A stretch of 64,000 nt of DNA from Epilithonimonas zeae (GTDB lineage: Bacteria; Bacteroidota; Bacteroidia; Flavobacteriales; Weeksellaceae): the NCBI RefSeq assembly GCF_900141765.1, contig NZ_FSRK01000003.1:460989-524988 (forward strand), given 5' to 3'. The translations under genes and the position numbers were made by a program. Within the stretch, counting starts at the first letter, position 1; every line of letters starts with the position of its first letter. This document shows, piece by piece, positions 7,952 through 15,554 of the stretch. The notes under the pieces are model-generated. The model searched no databases. It saw only the letters and a list, made by a program, of their open reading frames with translations, and had not been told where the DNA came from.

Positions 7952-8431
7952 ATGAAAAAAACATTCAAAATCGCTGCTCTTGCCTTGATGGTATCGATGA
8001 CAGCCGTTTCCTGCAAAAAGAAAGTTTCTGATGCAGAATTAACGACCAACGCAACTACAGCAATCACTGCTTATCCCGGAACTTCTGTGGAAGTGAAGGA
8101 AGGACAAGCACATTTGAGCGGAGTTTTCGCAACAGAAGCTGACAAACAAGCAGCTATTGCAGCTCTTAAAAAAGTAGAGGGCGTGAAAGATGTTCACGAT
8201 ATGGCAACTGTAGCGCCAATGGCTGCTCCTGTAGAAGTGAATATGGTTGACGCTGCTGTTCTAGCTAAAGTAAATACTGCATTGAAAGATATCCCAGGCG
8301 TAAAAGCTGAAGATGTTGCGGGAACATTAACGTTGACAGGTTCTACAACTTCTGCTAACGCAAGAAAAGTGAAAGAGTCTGTAGATGCTCTTAAAATTGG
8401 TAAATACGATAACAAAATCACTGTAAAATAA
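7952..8431 (+). CDS. Lipoprotein with two BON domains
   Basis: Periplasmic or outer-membrane lipoprotein of 159 aa. The signal peptide ends in the lipobox AVSC (Cys near residue 21). Two BON modules follow, about residues 30-90 and 95-158. Each has the alternating pattern of a short helix plus strands with V-x-x-G-x-x-x-L-x-G and G-V-K-x-V (HLSGVFATEADKQAAIAALK; TLTLTGSTTSANARKVKE). BON domains typically contact membranes or osmotic-stress partners; the exact role is unknown. It lies 6 bp upstream of another BON-type gene and is probably co-transcribed with it. Confidence 0.85.
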   Translation: MKKTFKIAALALMVSMTAVSCKKKVSDAELTTNATTAITAYPGTSVEVKEGQAHLSGVFATEADKQAAIAALKKVEGVKDVHDMATVAPMAAPVEVNMVDAAVLAKVNTALKDIPGVKAEDVAGTLTLTGSTTSANARKVKESVDALKIGKYDNKITVK

Positions 8432-8437
8432 TCACAA

Positions 8438-8854
8438 ATGAGTTTACAAGACAAATATGCAAGTGTAGTTTCAGCAGCTCAGTCTGCAGGACTATCTGAT
8501 CTTTCTGTGCAGGAGCAAGACGGTGTTCTATATATCACAGGAAAAGCGTCTAGCAGCGCAGCAAAAGATACAGTTTGGAATGCTTTGGGCGCCATAGATT
8601 CCTCATATACAGCAACAGATATTAATATCGATGTGCAAGTTTCCGGATTGGCAGCTGGTGCTTCTTTAACTGTTGCAACAGATGAGTCTAATCTTAACAT
8701 CAGACAAGAACCTTCTACAGAAGCTTCTATTGTTGGAAAAGCAGCAAAAGGTGAAACAGTAACTTTGGTTGAGCAGTCTTCTGACGACTGGTGGAAAATC
8801 AAAACTGCTGACGGTGAGGAAGGTTATGCTTATGCAAGATATTTGAAAGCTTAA
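8438..8854 (+). CDS. BON-like plus bacterial SH3 domain protein
   Basis: 138 aa with no signal peptide. Residues 1-70 resemble a single BON/LysM-associated module (SVQEQDGVLYITGKASSSAA). Residues 75-137 form a bacterial SH3 domain (SNLNIRQEPSTEASIVGKAA, then DDWWKIKTADGEEGYAYARY). SH3b domains usually bind peptidoglycan or peptides, so the missing export signal is odd. The start MSLQDKYASVV is 6 bp after the previous stop, which suggests translational coupling. A terminator follows at 8877-8903. Confidence 0.8.
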   Translation: MSLQDKYASVVSAAQSAGLSDLSVQEQDGVLYITGKASSSAAKDTVWNALGAIDSSYTATDINIDVQVSGLAAGASLTVATDESNLNIRQEPSTEASIVGKAAKGETVTLVEQSSDDWWKIKTADGEEGYAYARYLKA

Positions 8855-8876
8855 TTTCAAAACTTAATAAAAATTA

Positions 8877-8903
8877 AAACCTCTGATTTTTCAGGGGTTT
8901 TTT
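8877..8903 (+). terminator. Terminator of the BON/SH3 operon
   Basis: Hairpin AAAACCTCTGA / TCAGGGGTTTT with a T-run. It abuts the promoter box of the next gene. Confidence 0.8.
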
Positions 8904-8904
8904 C

Positions 8905-8912
8905 TATTTTTG
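8905..8912 (+). promoter_or_regulatory. -7 promoter box TATTTTTG for the outer-membrane receptor gene
   Basis: The TAnnTTTG match starts 2 bp after the upstream terminator and lies about 23 nt before ATG 8936. Confidence 0.6.
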
Positions 8913-8935
8913 ATGCCGAAAACTATTAACATTTG

Positions 8936-11590
8936 ATGAAAAAATTCTGGCTTATTTTCATATTCACTTTTCTGAAACTGAATGCGCAGACCTACAACGT
9001 AACAGGAAAAGTGACGGACGAAAATAATAATCCGTTGGAAAATATCACCGTTTCTTTGATGAAACAAAAGGATTCGGCGATTATCAATTACATTGGAACA
9101 AGTAAAAGCGGAAACTTCAGCATCAAAGTTCCTCCACAAAACGAAGCTTCATTTCTACAGATTTCCGGAGATAAACTCAAACCATTCTCTAGAAAATTCG
9201 AGTCCATTCATCAAAATGAAAATCTAGGAGCAGTAAAACTCAGCAAAGAACTTGTAACCAATATTGAGGAAGTCAAAATCACGGTTTCGCCTGTGAAAAT
9301 TAAAAAAGATACTGTTGAGTACAACGCTTCTTACCTGAAAGTAAAACCTGACTCCAAGATAGACGACTTGCTGAAAGAAATTCCAGGTGCTGAAATCGAT
9401 GCGGATGGAAAAATTACGGTTAACGGAAAATCAGTAAGCAAAATCCACATCAATGGGAAACCCTTATTTGATAAAGACGGAAAAACGGAACTGGAAACAA
9501 TTCCTGCCAACATCATCAAAAAAATACAGGTTACCACTTCCAAAACCAAGGAAGAAGAACTGACGGGAAGAGCGCCAATCACGGACAGCCTCACAGTGAA
9601 TTTTGAAATGGATCCTAAAAATAAAGTCGGAGTTACAAGCAACATAAGGTTAGGTTATGGTTCGGATGATCGTTATGACGGCGCCATTTTTTTTACAAAA
9701 ATAAAACAGGATTCACGGCTTTCTTTAGCGGCAGGCTCCAATAATATTAATGCCGGATTATCAGGAAAAACGGGTTCCGGAGCAGGAATTTTCAGTACAA
9801 CAATTGTGAATGCGACCTATTCTAACAAGTTTGACAACTTCGATTTGGAAAGATTGAATGCCAATTATTATGAACGAAACTCCGAAACTTACTCCAAATC
9901 TGCCCGAACCACCTTTCTGCCCGACTACAAATTAGATAGAAATACAGAACGTACTGGCGACAGAGATTTGCGAAGATTGGGATTCAGCACCAATTCAATT
10001 TTGAAACTTGACAAGTTCACAAACATTATTTTCTCTTCCAATTTTAATAACAATACCACCGAAAGCACTTCTGACAATCAATCTGTAACCTTGCGGGATG
10101 ATGTCCTTCTCAACTCCAGTTCGGGTTCTGTCAAACAAAAATCTGTCAATAATGGTTTTTCACAATCCTTAGGAATTACAAGAAGATTTCAGAAACAAAG
10201 ACGAACTTTTTCAGCGTCTGTCAGCAGCAACGTGATGGATAACAGTGGTACCGATTATAATCTTACGACGACCATTTTTCATCAGTCTCCGGAAGAAAAC
10301 GATTACAGAAACCAGCGCTCAGTTTCTAAAAATCAAAATACAGATTTTAGTTTCAATGCGAGATACGATGAACCAATTTCCGACTCGGCCATCGTTTCCA
10401 CAGAAATTACCTACAAATCTCTGTCACTCAAAAATGATAGAAAAGTTCACGATTTTGATACGGCAACAGGAGAATTTTCTACATATAACTCGCTATTGTC
10501 TAATACAATCAATCAGGATATCAACTCGCTTTATGCTGTGATGGGTTATGATTTGAATAAAACCAAATTCCGGTTTTTCTTCAATGCTAATCTGGAAATC
10601 AACAACAACGATTTTCATTCTTTCTTTAATAATGAAAATATCGATTTCAGAAAAAACTTCGTTTTCCCGAATTATAACACGAGATTCGTTTACAAGTTTT
10701 CCAGTAGCAAATCCTTGGAACTATCCAACCAAAGCGATTTTACAGCACCTCAGATGACGGCACTCAACCCTTACATAGACCTTTCCAATCCGTTGCTTAC
10801 GACACAGGGAAATCCTGATTTGAAAAGCACATGGATAAATACGACTTCAGTTTATTTTGTGAATAGGAATCTTCCCAAGCACATGACTTACTCAACCTCG
10901 TTAAAATTCAATTATACGGATAATAATGTTTCCGATTTTTCTTACTATGACGATACAGGAAGGCAGTTCAGGACTTTTGCCAACATTAGCGGAAACAAAA
11001 CACTGAGTTGGGATAGCCGTTTTTCAAAAACCTACAAATGGGATAAAAATGAATTCCGGATTTCGCCATCATTTCTGACAAGTTATACCTACAGAAAAGG
11101 TTTTGTAGATGGTGTCCAATACACCAACACGATTTACAATATTGCGCCGAAGATGACCGTAAGGCTCAACCTGAGGGATGTTCTGGATCTGACAGGTTCT
11201 GCCAATCTCAATTATAACTTCTCCAATTACACCAATTATCGGATTGATAAAACACGTGCGGCTCAACAGAATTACACTATCGGAATGGTGAATTACTTTT
11301 TGAAATCCAATCTTTATTTCAGCAACGATATCAATGTGACTAAGAATAATAACATTTCCGCAGGTTTCAACAGGACCTCTTATTTCTGGAATGCCAGCGT
11401 GAATTACAAATTCTACAAAAAACAAATGACACTGCGATTCAACATCAATGATGTTCTGAATCAACGTCAAAATGCCATCAGAAACATCGGCGACAATTAC
11501 ATCGAAGACAGAGAAGAACTTGTGTTGAAACGTTATTTTATGCTCTCGCTGATGATGAATCTAAATAAGTTCGGAGGCAAGAAAAGCTGA
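8936..11590 (+). CDS. TonB-type outer-membrane beta-barrel protein with carboxypeptidase-like N-terminal domain
   Basis: 884-aa outer-membrane protein. The signal peptide MKKFWLIFIFTFLKLNAQ is followed by a carboxypeptidase-regulatory-like domain (residues about 19-95, TGKVTDENNNPLENITVSL). Next comes a plug-like region (about 120-215) with SKIDDLLKEIPGAEIDADGK, ITVNGKSVSKIHINGKPL and IPANIIKKIQV. The rest is a long aromatic-rich beta-barrel ending in MLSLMMNLNKFGGKKS. This matches the 'outer membrane beta-barrel family' proteins of Bacteroidota, related to TonB-dependent receptors. ATG 8936 is chosen over an in-frame TTG at 8933. No SusD partner or substrate gene adjoins, so the ligand is unknown. 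Confidence 0.88.
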   Translation: MKKFWLIFIFTFLKLNAQTYNVTGKVTDENNNPLENITVSLMKQKDSAIINYIGTSKSGNFSIKVPPQNEASFLQISGDKLKPFSRKFESIHQNENLGAVKLSKELVTNIEEVKITVSPVKIKKDTVEYNASYLKVKPDSKIDDLLKEIPGAEIDADGKITVNGKSVSKIHINGKPLFDKDGKTELETIPANIIKKIQVTTSKTKEEELTGRAPITDSLTVNFEMDPKNKVGVTSNIRLGYGSDDRYDGAIFFTKIKQDSRLSLAAGSNNINAGLSGKTGSGAGIFSTTIVNATYSNKFDNFDLERLNANYYERNSETYSKSARTTFLPDYKLDRNTERTGDRDLRRLGFSTNSILKLDKFTNIIFSSNFNNNTTESTSDNQSVTLRDDVLLNSSSGSVKQKSVNNGFSQSLGITRRFQKQRRTFSASVSSNVMDNSGTDYNLTTTIFHQSPEENDYRNQRSVSKNQNTDFSFNARYDEPISDSAIVSTEITYKSLSLKNDRKVHDFDTATGEFSTYNSLLSNTINQDINSLYAVMGYDLNKTKFRFFFNANLEINNNDFHSFFNNENIDFRKNFVFPNYNTRFVYKFSSSKSLELSNQSDFTAPQMTALNPYIDLSNPLLTTQGNPDLKSTWINTTSVYFVNRNLPKHMTYSTSLKFNYTDNNVSDFSYYDDTGRQFRTFANISGNKTLSWDSRFSKTYKWDKNEFRISPSFLTSYTYRKGFVDGVQYTNTIYNIAPKMTVRLNLRDVLDLTGSANLNYNFSNYTNYRIDKTRAAQQNYTIGMVNYFLKSNLYFSNDINVTKNNNISAGFNRTSYFWNASVNYKFYKKQMTLRFNINDVLNQRQNAIRNIGDNYIEDREELVLKRYFMLSLMMNLNKFGGKKS

Positions 11591-11619
11591 TCAAAATGAT
11601 TAAAATATAACACACAATA

Positions 11620-11674
11620 TTGTAATTCCGTAGAAATCTCGACAGCTAAGCTTAGATTCCTACGGAATAACAAA
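11620..11674. repeat. Dispersed hairpin repeat, family C (TTGTCATTCCGTAGGAATCT type)
   Basis: TTGTAATTCCGTAGAAATCT is followed by an inverted AGATTCCTACGGAATAACAA. It lies between convergent genes and may double as a terminator. Similar copies occur at 15440 and 45620. Confidence 0.75.
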
Positions 11675-11682
11675 CTGTATGG

Positions 11683-12651
11683 CTAAAACAAAACCTCTTT
11701 CGTCAAAATACTTTCGATATTATCCGGATAATCCACCTCTATCATTTGGTCAGAATTAATCCATTCACGGATTTTTATCGGGTCCAATTTATCCGAATTT
11801 GCAACACCTAATTTGTCCAAAGCAAAAGCATTACACTCTTGTTCATATTGATTTTCAATCGGGATTACAAACAATTTTTTATTCATAAACAAAGCTTCCG
11901 CCGGTGTTTCAAAACCAGCATTACAAAGTATTCCTTCACAAGATTCGAACAACTCTAAGTATTTTGTTTCATCAATTGGGAAAATCTCCACATTATTGAA
12001 TTTCTGATGTTGTTTAGCATATTTGGAAAAAACTTTCCACTGAACATCAATTCTTGTTAAGAAATTCGTAATGACTTCATCAGAAAAGCTTGGAAGATAA
12101 ACTAGATAATGACCTTTGTTTTCAGGATTCAGTTTTCTTATTTTTTGTCGGATGACAGGCTTTTTGATATGGGAATTATAGTTCTCGAAATGAAATCCTA
12201 TTTTCTTCTCACAAGGCACATAATGTTTCAGAATAAAATCTCCAAACCAATCTTTTTTATCCGGTTTCGGTGTTTCCTTGAAAGTTAAAGAAGCCTGATG
12301 ACTCAATTCTACAATGGGAAGATTCCTTAGTTTCGCTGCCCAGCCAGTCAGTGGTTCAAAATCATTGATAATCAAATCGTAGGCAGACAAATCCAAATCC
12401 TTTATCACCTTCGCTGCTCTACAGAAATTATTCTCAAAAAAAGTTTTTCTGTAAGATAAACCTCCCGTTTTGTTATAAAGCAAAGACACCCCTTTGAACC
12501 TGTAATCGATATCAAAATCGGACTTCAACTGTGTTTGATGTCCACTGATTAAAGTGTCCACCAATGCGTGTTTTTTCAAAATCGGGATGATTTCCTGAGC
12601 TCTGGCAAGATGTCCGTTTCCTGTGCCTTGGAAGGCGTATAATATTTTCAT
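11683..12651 (-). CDS. Glycosyltransferase, MJ1255/TIGR00661-like (GT-B fold)
   Basis: Probable cytoplasmic-face glycosyltransferase of 322 aa. The N-terminus MKILYAFQGTGNGHLARAQE has the GxGHxxR nucleotide-sugar/acceptor loop typical of MurG/GT28-like enzymes of the MJ1255 family. The C-terminal half contains ILCNAGFETPAEALFMNKKL, the donor-binding region, followed by IPIENQYEQECNA. Its neighbour on the same strand is an LpxH-like phosphoesterase; this pairing suggests a shared lipid or envelope glycan pathway. The gap between them holds a 21-bp repeat array. Acceptor and sugar are unknown. Confidence 0.82.
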   Translation of the reverse strand: MKILYAFQGTGNGHLARAQEIIPILKKHALVDTLISGHQTQLKSDFDIDYRFKGVSLLYNKTGGLSYRKTFFENNFCRAAKVIKDLDLSAYDLIINDFEPLTGWAAKLRNLPIVELSHQASLTFKETPKPDKKDWFGDFILKHYVPCEKKIGFHFENYNSHIKKPVIRQKIRKLNPENKGHYLVYLPSFSDEVITNFLTRIDVQWKVFSKYAKQHQKFNNVEIFPIDETKYLELFESCEGILCNAGFETPAEALFMNKKLFVIPIENQYEQECNAFALDKLGVANSDKLDPIKIREWINSDQMIEVDYPDNIESILTKEVLF

Positions 12652-12719
12652 AAGGATTAAAAAAATTAAATATTTGTGTTTTTATAGATAATCGTAAGAT
12701 GTATTATGATTTGTAATAG

Positions 12720-12950
12720 TTTTCACTTCTCACATCTCTATTTTATATTCTTTCGATGTTGTTTTTATTTCTCTCAGCCCTGTTTCAATTTTTTGCGTAA
12801 TTGTTATCAGTTATAACAAATTAGTTTTCACTTTCATCACTTTTGTTTTATATTATACTAATGTGGTTTTCATTTTCATCGATGTTGTTTTATATTCTTT
12901 CACCTCTGTTTCAATCTTTAACACCTTAGTTTTAAATATGATAAGCAACT
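12720..12950. repeat. Array of about 11 degenerate 21-bp tandem repeats
   Basis: Between the phosphoesterase stop and the glycosyltransferase start, successive 21-bp units begin at 12720, 12741, 12762, 12783, 12804, 12825, 12846, 12867, 12888, 12909 and 12930. Most begin with TTTT after a G (for example GTTTTATATT, GTTTTCATTTTC) and many contain a GATGTTG or ACCTCTG-like end. Read on the minus strand in one frame, each unit is a 7-residue T-x-x-x-K-x-K/E pattern, interrupted by three stop codons. The phased A/T tracts recur every two helical turns. The whole 305-bp spacer 12652-12957 holds no other supported gene. Confidence 0.75.
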
Positions 12951-12957
12951 TTCTCAA

Positions 12958-13809
12958 TTACACAACCTGCGTCACGATTTTCATCAGCTCTGCACTGTCT
13001 ATTTCCTTCATCTCTTCTGGTTCTTCATCGATTAAATTATGTTTTTCATCCTCATAAACAAAAAGTTTCCAGTCGCCATTATGATATTCCAAAGCCGAAA
13101 GATTTTCCACCCAGTCACCGGAATTCAGATACATACATTTTCCTTTTTTTCCAACCACTTCTCGGATTTGAGGCTGATGAATATGTCCACAAATCACATA
13201 ATCAAAGTCATTTTCAATCGCCAGTTCGGAAGCTGTCAATTCAAAATCACCAATATATTTCACGGCTTTCTTTACATTATTCTTGATTTTTTTAGAGAAT
13301 GAATATTTTTCCCTTCCGATTTTCTCAAGAAACCAATTCACGAGATTATTAATTGCAATGAGCAAATCGTAACCTTTTCCACCCAACTTCGCAATCCATT
13401 TGGAATGCTGAACCGATGCATCAAAAACATCACCATGAAAAATCCAGGCTTTCTTGTCGCCCAACTTCAGAACGTGTTTGTTACAAAGCTTCAGTTTTCC
13501 TAATTCGAAATCTGTGAAATTCCTAAACGCTTCATCGTGATTTCCAGTGATGTAAAAAACCTCGGATTCTTTGGTTGCAAACGATATTAATTTTTTAACC
13601 ACTTTCAAATGAGACTTCGGAAAGTAAGATTTCTTAAACTGCCAGATGTCGATGATATCGCCATTCAGAATCAGAGTTTTGGGACGGATAGAATTCAGAT
13701 ATCTCAACAGTTCTTTCGCCTTGCAACCGTAAGTTCCAAGATGCACATCAGAAATAATGACAATTTCAACATCTCTTTTCATATTTGATTTAATGGCGAT
13801 TTCATTCAC
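12958..13809 (-). CDS. UDP-2,3-diacylglucosamine diphosphatase-like metallophosphoesterase
   Basis: Calcineurin-like phosphoesterase of 283 aa, like the LpxH group that releases lipid X in lipid A synthesis. The metal-binding motifs are all present: SDVHLG near residue 20, NGDIIDIW near 50, TGNHDE near 92, FHGD near 124 and CGHIHQP near 208. The substrate could also be another envelope pyrophosphate, since the family in Bacteroidota is broad. The C-terminus is acidic and ends at TAA 12958, exactly where the 21-bp repeat array begins. ATG 13782 (MKRDVEIV) is an alternative start giving a tighter N-terminus. Confidence 0.88.
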   Translation of the reverse strand: MNEIAIKSNMKRDVEIVIISDVHLGTYGCKAKELLRYLNSIRPKTLILNGDIIDIWQFKKSYFPKSHLKVVKKLISFATKESEVFYITGNHDEAFRNFTDFELGKLKLCNKHVLKLGDKKAWIFHGDVFDASVQHSKWIAKLGGKGYDLLIAINNLVNWFLEKIGREKYSFSKKIKNNVKKAVKYIGDFELTASELAIENDFDYVICGHIHQPQIREVVGKKGKCMYLNSGDWVENLSALEYHNGDWKLFVYEDEKHNLIDEEPEEMKEIDSAELMKIVTQVV

Positions 13810-14172
13810 AATCAGATTTATACAAAGAACGAATTCTAATTTAAACTGTGCGTGAATGCTATTTTATTTTTATTGATGAGAATCGGCTATTTTTATTTGA
13901 TTGTCTTAATATTAATTTAAAATATTAGTGGTTATTCTCTCAAAAATATTAGTTTTGTTCAGTTTCAATTTAAATTGGACTTTGAAAATGTTTTAGTTTC
14001 AATACTTGTAATTCTAATTGCAAAGATTTCGAAAACTGAAAATATTTTTTAGGAAACAAAGATTTTTTGCTGAAAACAAATTGACGCTTGGAAAATTTAT
14101 TTATTTGCCTTCTCAATTTCATTTCAATAAATAATCTTTGCGTTTAAAAATAATTTATAATAAAAGTTACTT
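13810..14172. other. AT-rich divergent intergenic region
   Basis: 363 bp between the divergent phosphoesterase and symporter genes. It is very AT-rich, with no supported ORF, hairpin or dispersed repeat. Weak -7-like sequences (GTTCTTTG minus near 13832; AATCTTTG plus near 14134) suggest it holds both promoters. Confidence 0.5.
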
Positions 14173-15408
14173 ATGAAGGGTCAGAATAAACTGTTTTTTG
14201 CGATTATTTTCGCATTGATTTTGGGTGTTGTTTTAGGAGGAATTGTCCACACAACTTATCCGGACTCTAAGGAAGAATTCGCTCAAAACATCAAATTGCT
14301 GGGAACAGTTTTTATCCGATTGATTCAGATGATTATTGCGCCTTTGGTTTTCTCAACTTTGGTAGTTGGGATTGCAAAAATGGGCGACATCAAAATGGTT
14401 GGACGTGTAGGAACTAAAGCAATGCTTTGGTTCATATCTGCTTCTTTGGTTTCTCTGTTAATCGGTTTGGTTTTAGTGAATTGGCTGGAGCCAGGTCACG
14501 TGACAAAATTACCAATCCAGGATGCAGCCTCAGCTTCCGAAATTGTAAGCAGCAGCAAAGGTTTTACGATGGAAGATTTTGTAAAACATATCATTCCAAA
14601 GAGTTTATTCGAAGCATTTGCGACCAATGAAGTCTTGCAAATTGTGATATTCTCCGTAATGTTCGGGATTGCTTTATCCGCAATGGGCGAAGAATACACA
14701 AAACCAGTTATCAAAGGTTTAGATATAATTGCTCACGCGATTTTGAAAATGGTTGGATATATAATGTGGGTGGCGCCGTTGGGTGTTTTCGGAGCAATAT
14801 CTGCGGTGGTTGCTACCAATGGTTTTACAATTTTCAAAGTTTATGCAATCTACCTTCGTGATTTCTTCTTTGCCCTAGGTGTTCTGTGGGTTGTGCTTTT
14901 GTTAGTGGGTTATATGATTCTTGGCAACCGCCTTTTTGATTTATTGAGAAGAATCAAAGAACCTTTGTTGATTGCATTTTCCACCACAAGTTCCGAAGCA
15001 GTTTTTCCCAAGTTGGTAGAAGAACTGGAAAGATTTGGGTGTAATAATAGGATTGTTTCTTTCATTTTGCCATTGGGATATTCTTTCAATCTAGACGGAA
15101 GTATGATGTATATGACGTTTGCCTCGATTTTCATTGCTCAGATTTACGGTATTGATATGCCTCTCGGGCAACAAATCATAATGCTTTTGGTCTTGATGTT
15201 AACGAGTAAAGGTATTGCCGGCGTTCCAAGAGCGAGTCTTGTCATCATTGTTGCGGCTTGCGGAATGTTTGATATTCCAGTTGAGGGGATTGCCTTGATT
15301 TTACCAATCGACCATTTCTGCGATATGGGAAGAAGTATGACTAATGTTCTTGGGAATGCGTTGGCGACTTCTGCTGTGAGTAAGTGGGAAGGACAGTTGG
15401 AGAGTTAG
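14173..15408 (+). CDS. Dicarboxylate/amino acid:cation symporter (DAACS family)
   Basis: Inner-membrane Na+/H+-coupled carrier for C4-dicarboxylates or glutamate/aspartate, 411 aa. Hydrophobic helices cover the whole length. Family signatures are MIIAPLVFSTLVVGIAKMGD (near residue 57), STTSSEAVFPKLVEELERFG (re-entrant loop HP1 region, near 273), SYNLDGS-type GYSFNLDGSMMYM (near 300) and SKGIAGVPRASLVIIVAAC (HP2, near 347), followed by LPIDHFCDMGRSMTNVLGN. The unpaired neighbours give no clue to the substrate. The gene is monocistronic. Confidence 0.94.
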   Translation: MKGQNKLFFAIIFALILGVVLGGIVHTTYPDSKEEFAQNIKLLGTVFIRLIQMIIAPLVFSTLVVGIAKMGDIKMVGRVGTKAMLWFISASLVSLLIGLVLVNWLEPGHVTKLPIQDAASASEIVSSSKGFTMEDFVKHIIPKSLFEAFATNEVLQIVIFSVMFGIALSAMGEEYTKPVIKGLDIIAHAILKMVGYIMWVAPLGVFGAISAVVATNGFTIFKVYAIYLRDFFFALGVLWVVLLLVGYMILGNRLFDLLRRIKEPLLIAFSTTSSEAVFPKLVEELERFGCNNRIVSFILPLGYSFNLDGSMMYMTFASIFIAQIYGIDMPLGQQIIMLLVLMLTSKGIAGVPRASLVIIVAACGMFDIPVEGIALILPIDHFCDMGRSMTNVLGNALATSAVSKWEGQLES

Positions 15409-15439
15409 ATATTTATTTTACATTATATATAAATACAAT

Positions 15440-15491
15440 TTTGTCATTCCGGAGGAATCTAAACTGCTGAGATTCTTTCAGAATGACAAAA
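15440..15491. repeat. Dispersed hairpin repeat, family C
   Basis: TTTGTCATTCCGGAGGAATC is paired with GATTCTTTCAGAATGACAAA. An in-frame ATG inside the repeat (15483) is not the start of the next gene. Confidence 0.75.
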
Positions 15492-15554
15492 TTTCTTTTT
15501 AATGATGTAACAAAACATACTTCAGAATTGTCCTTATGTCGTAAGCCAGTACTA

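Noticed and set aside
12720..12950. CRISPR array
   Set aside because: The 21-bp units are contiguous and degenerate, with no unique spacers and no cas genes nearby.
15483..15554. Longer N-terminus of the serine hydrolase
   Set aside because: The extra 24 residues are encoded in a dispersed repeat and precede a complete signal peptide.
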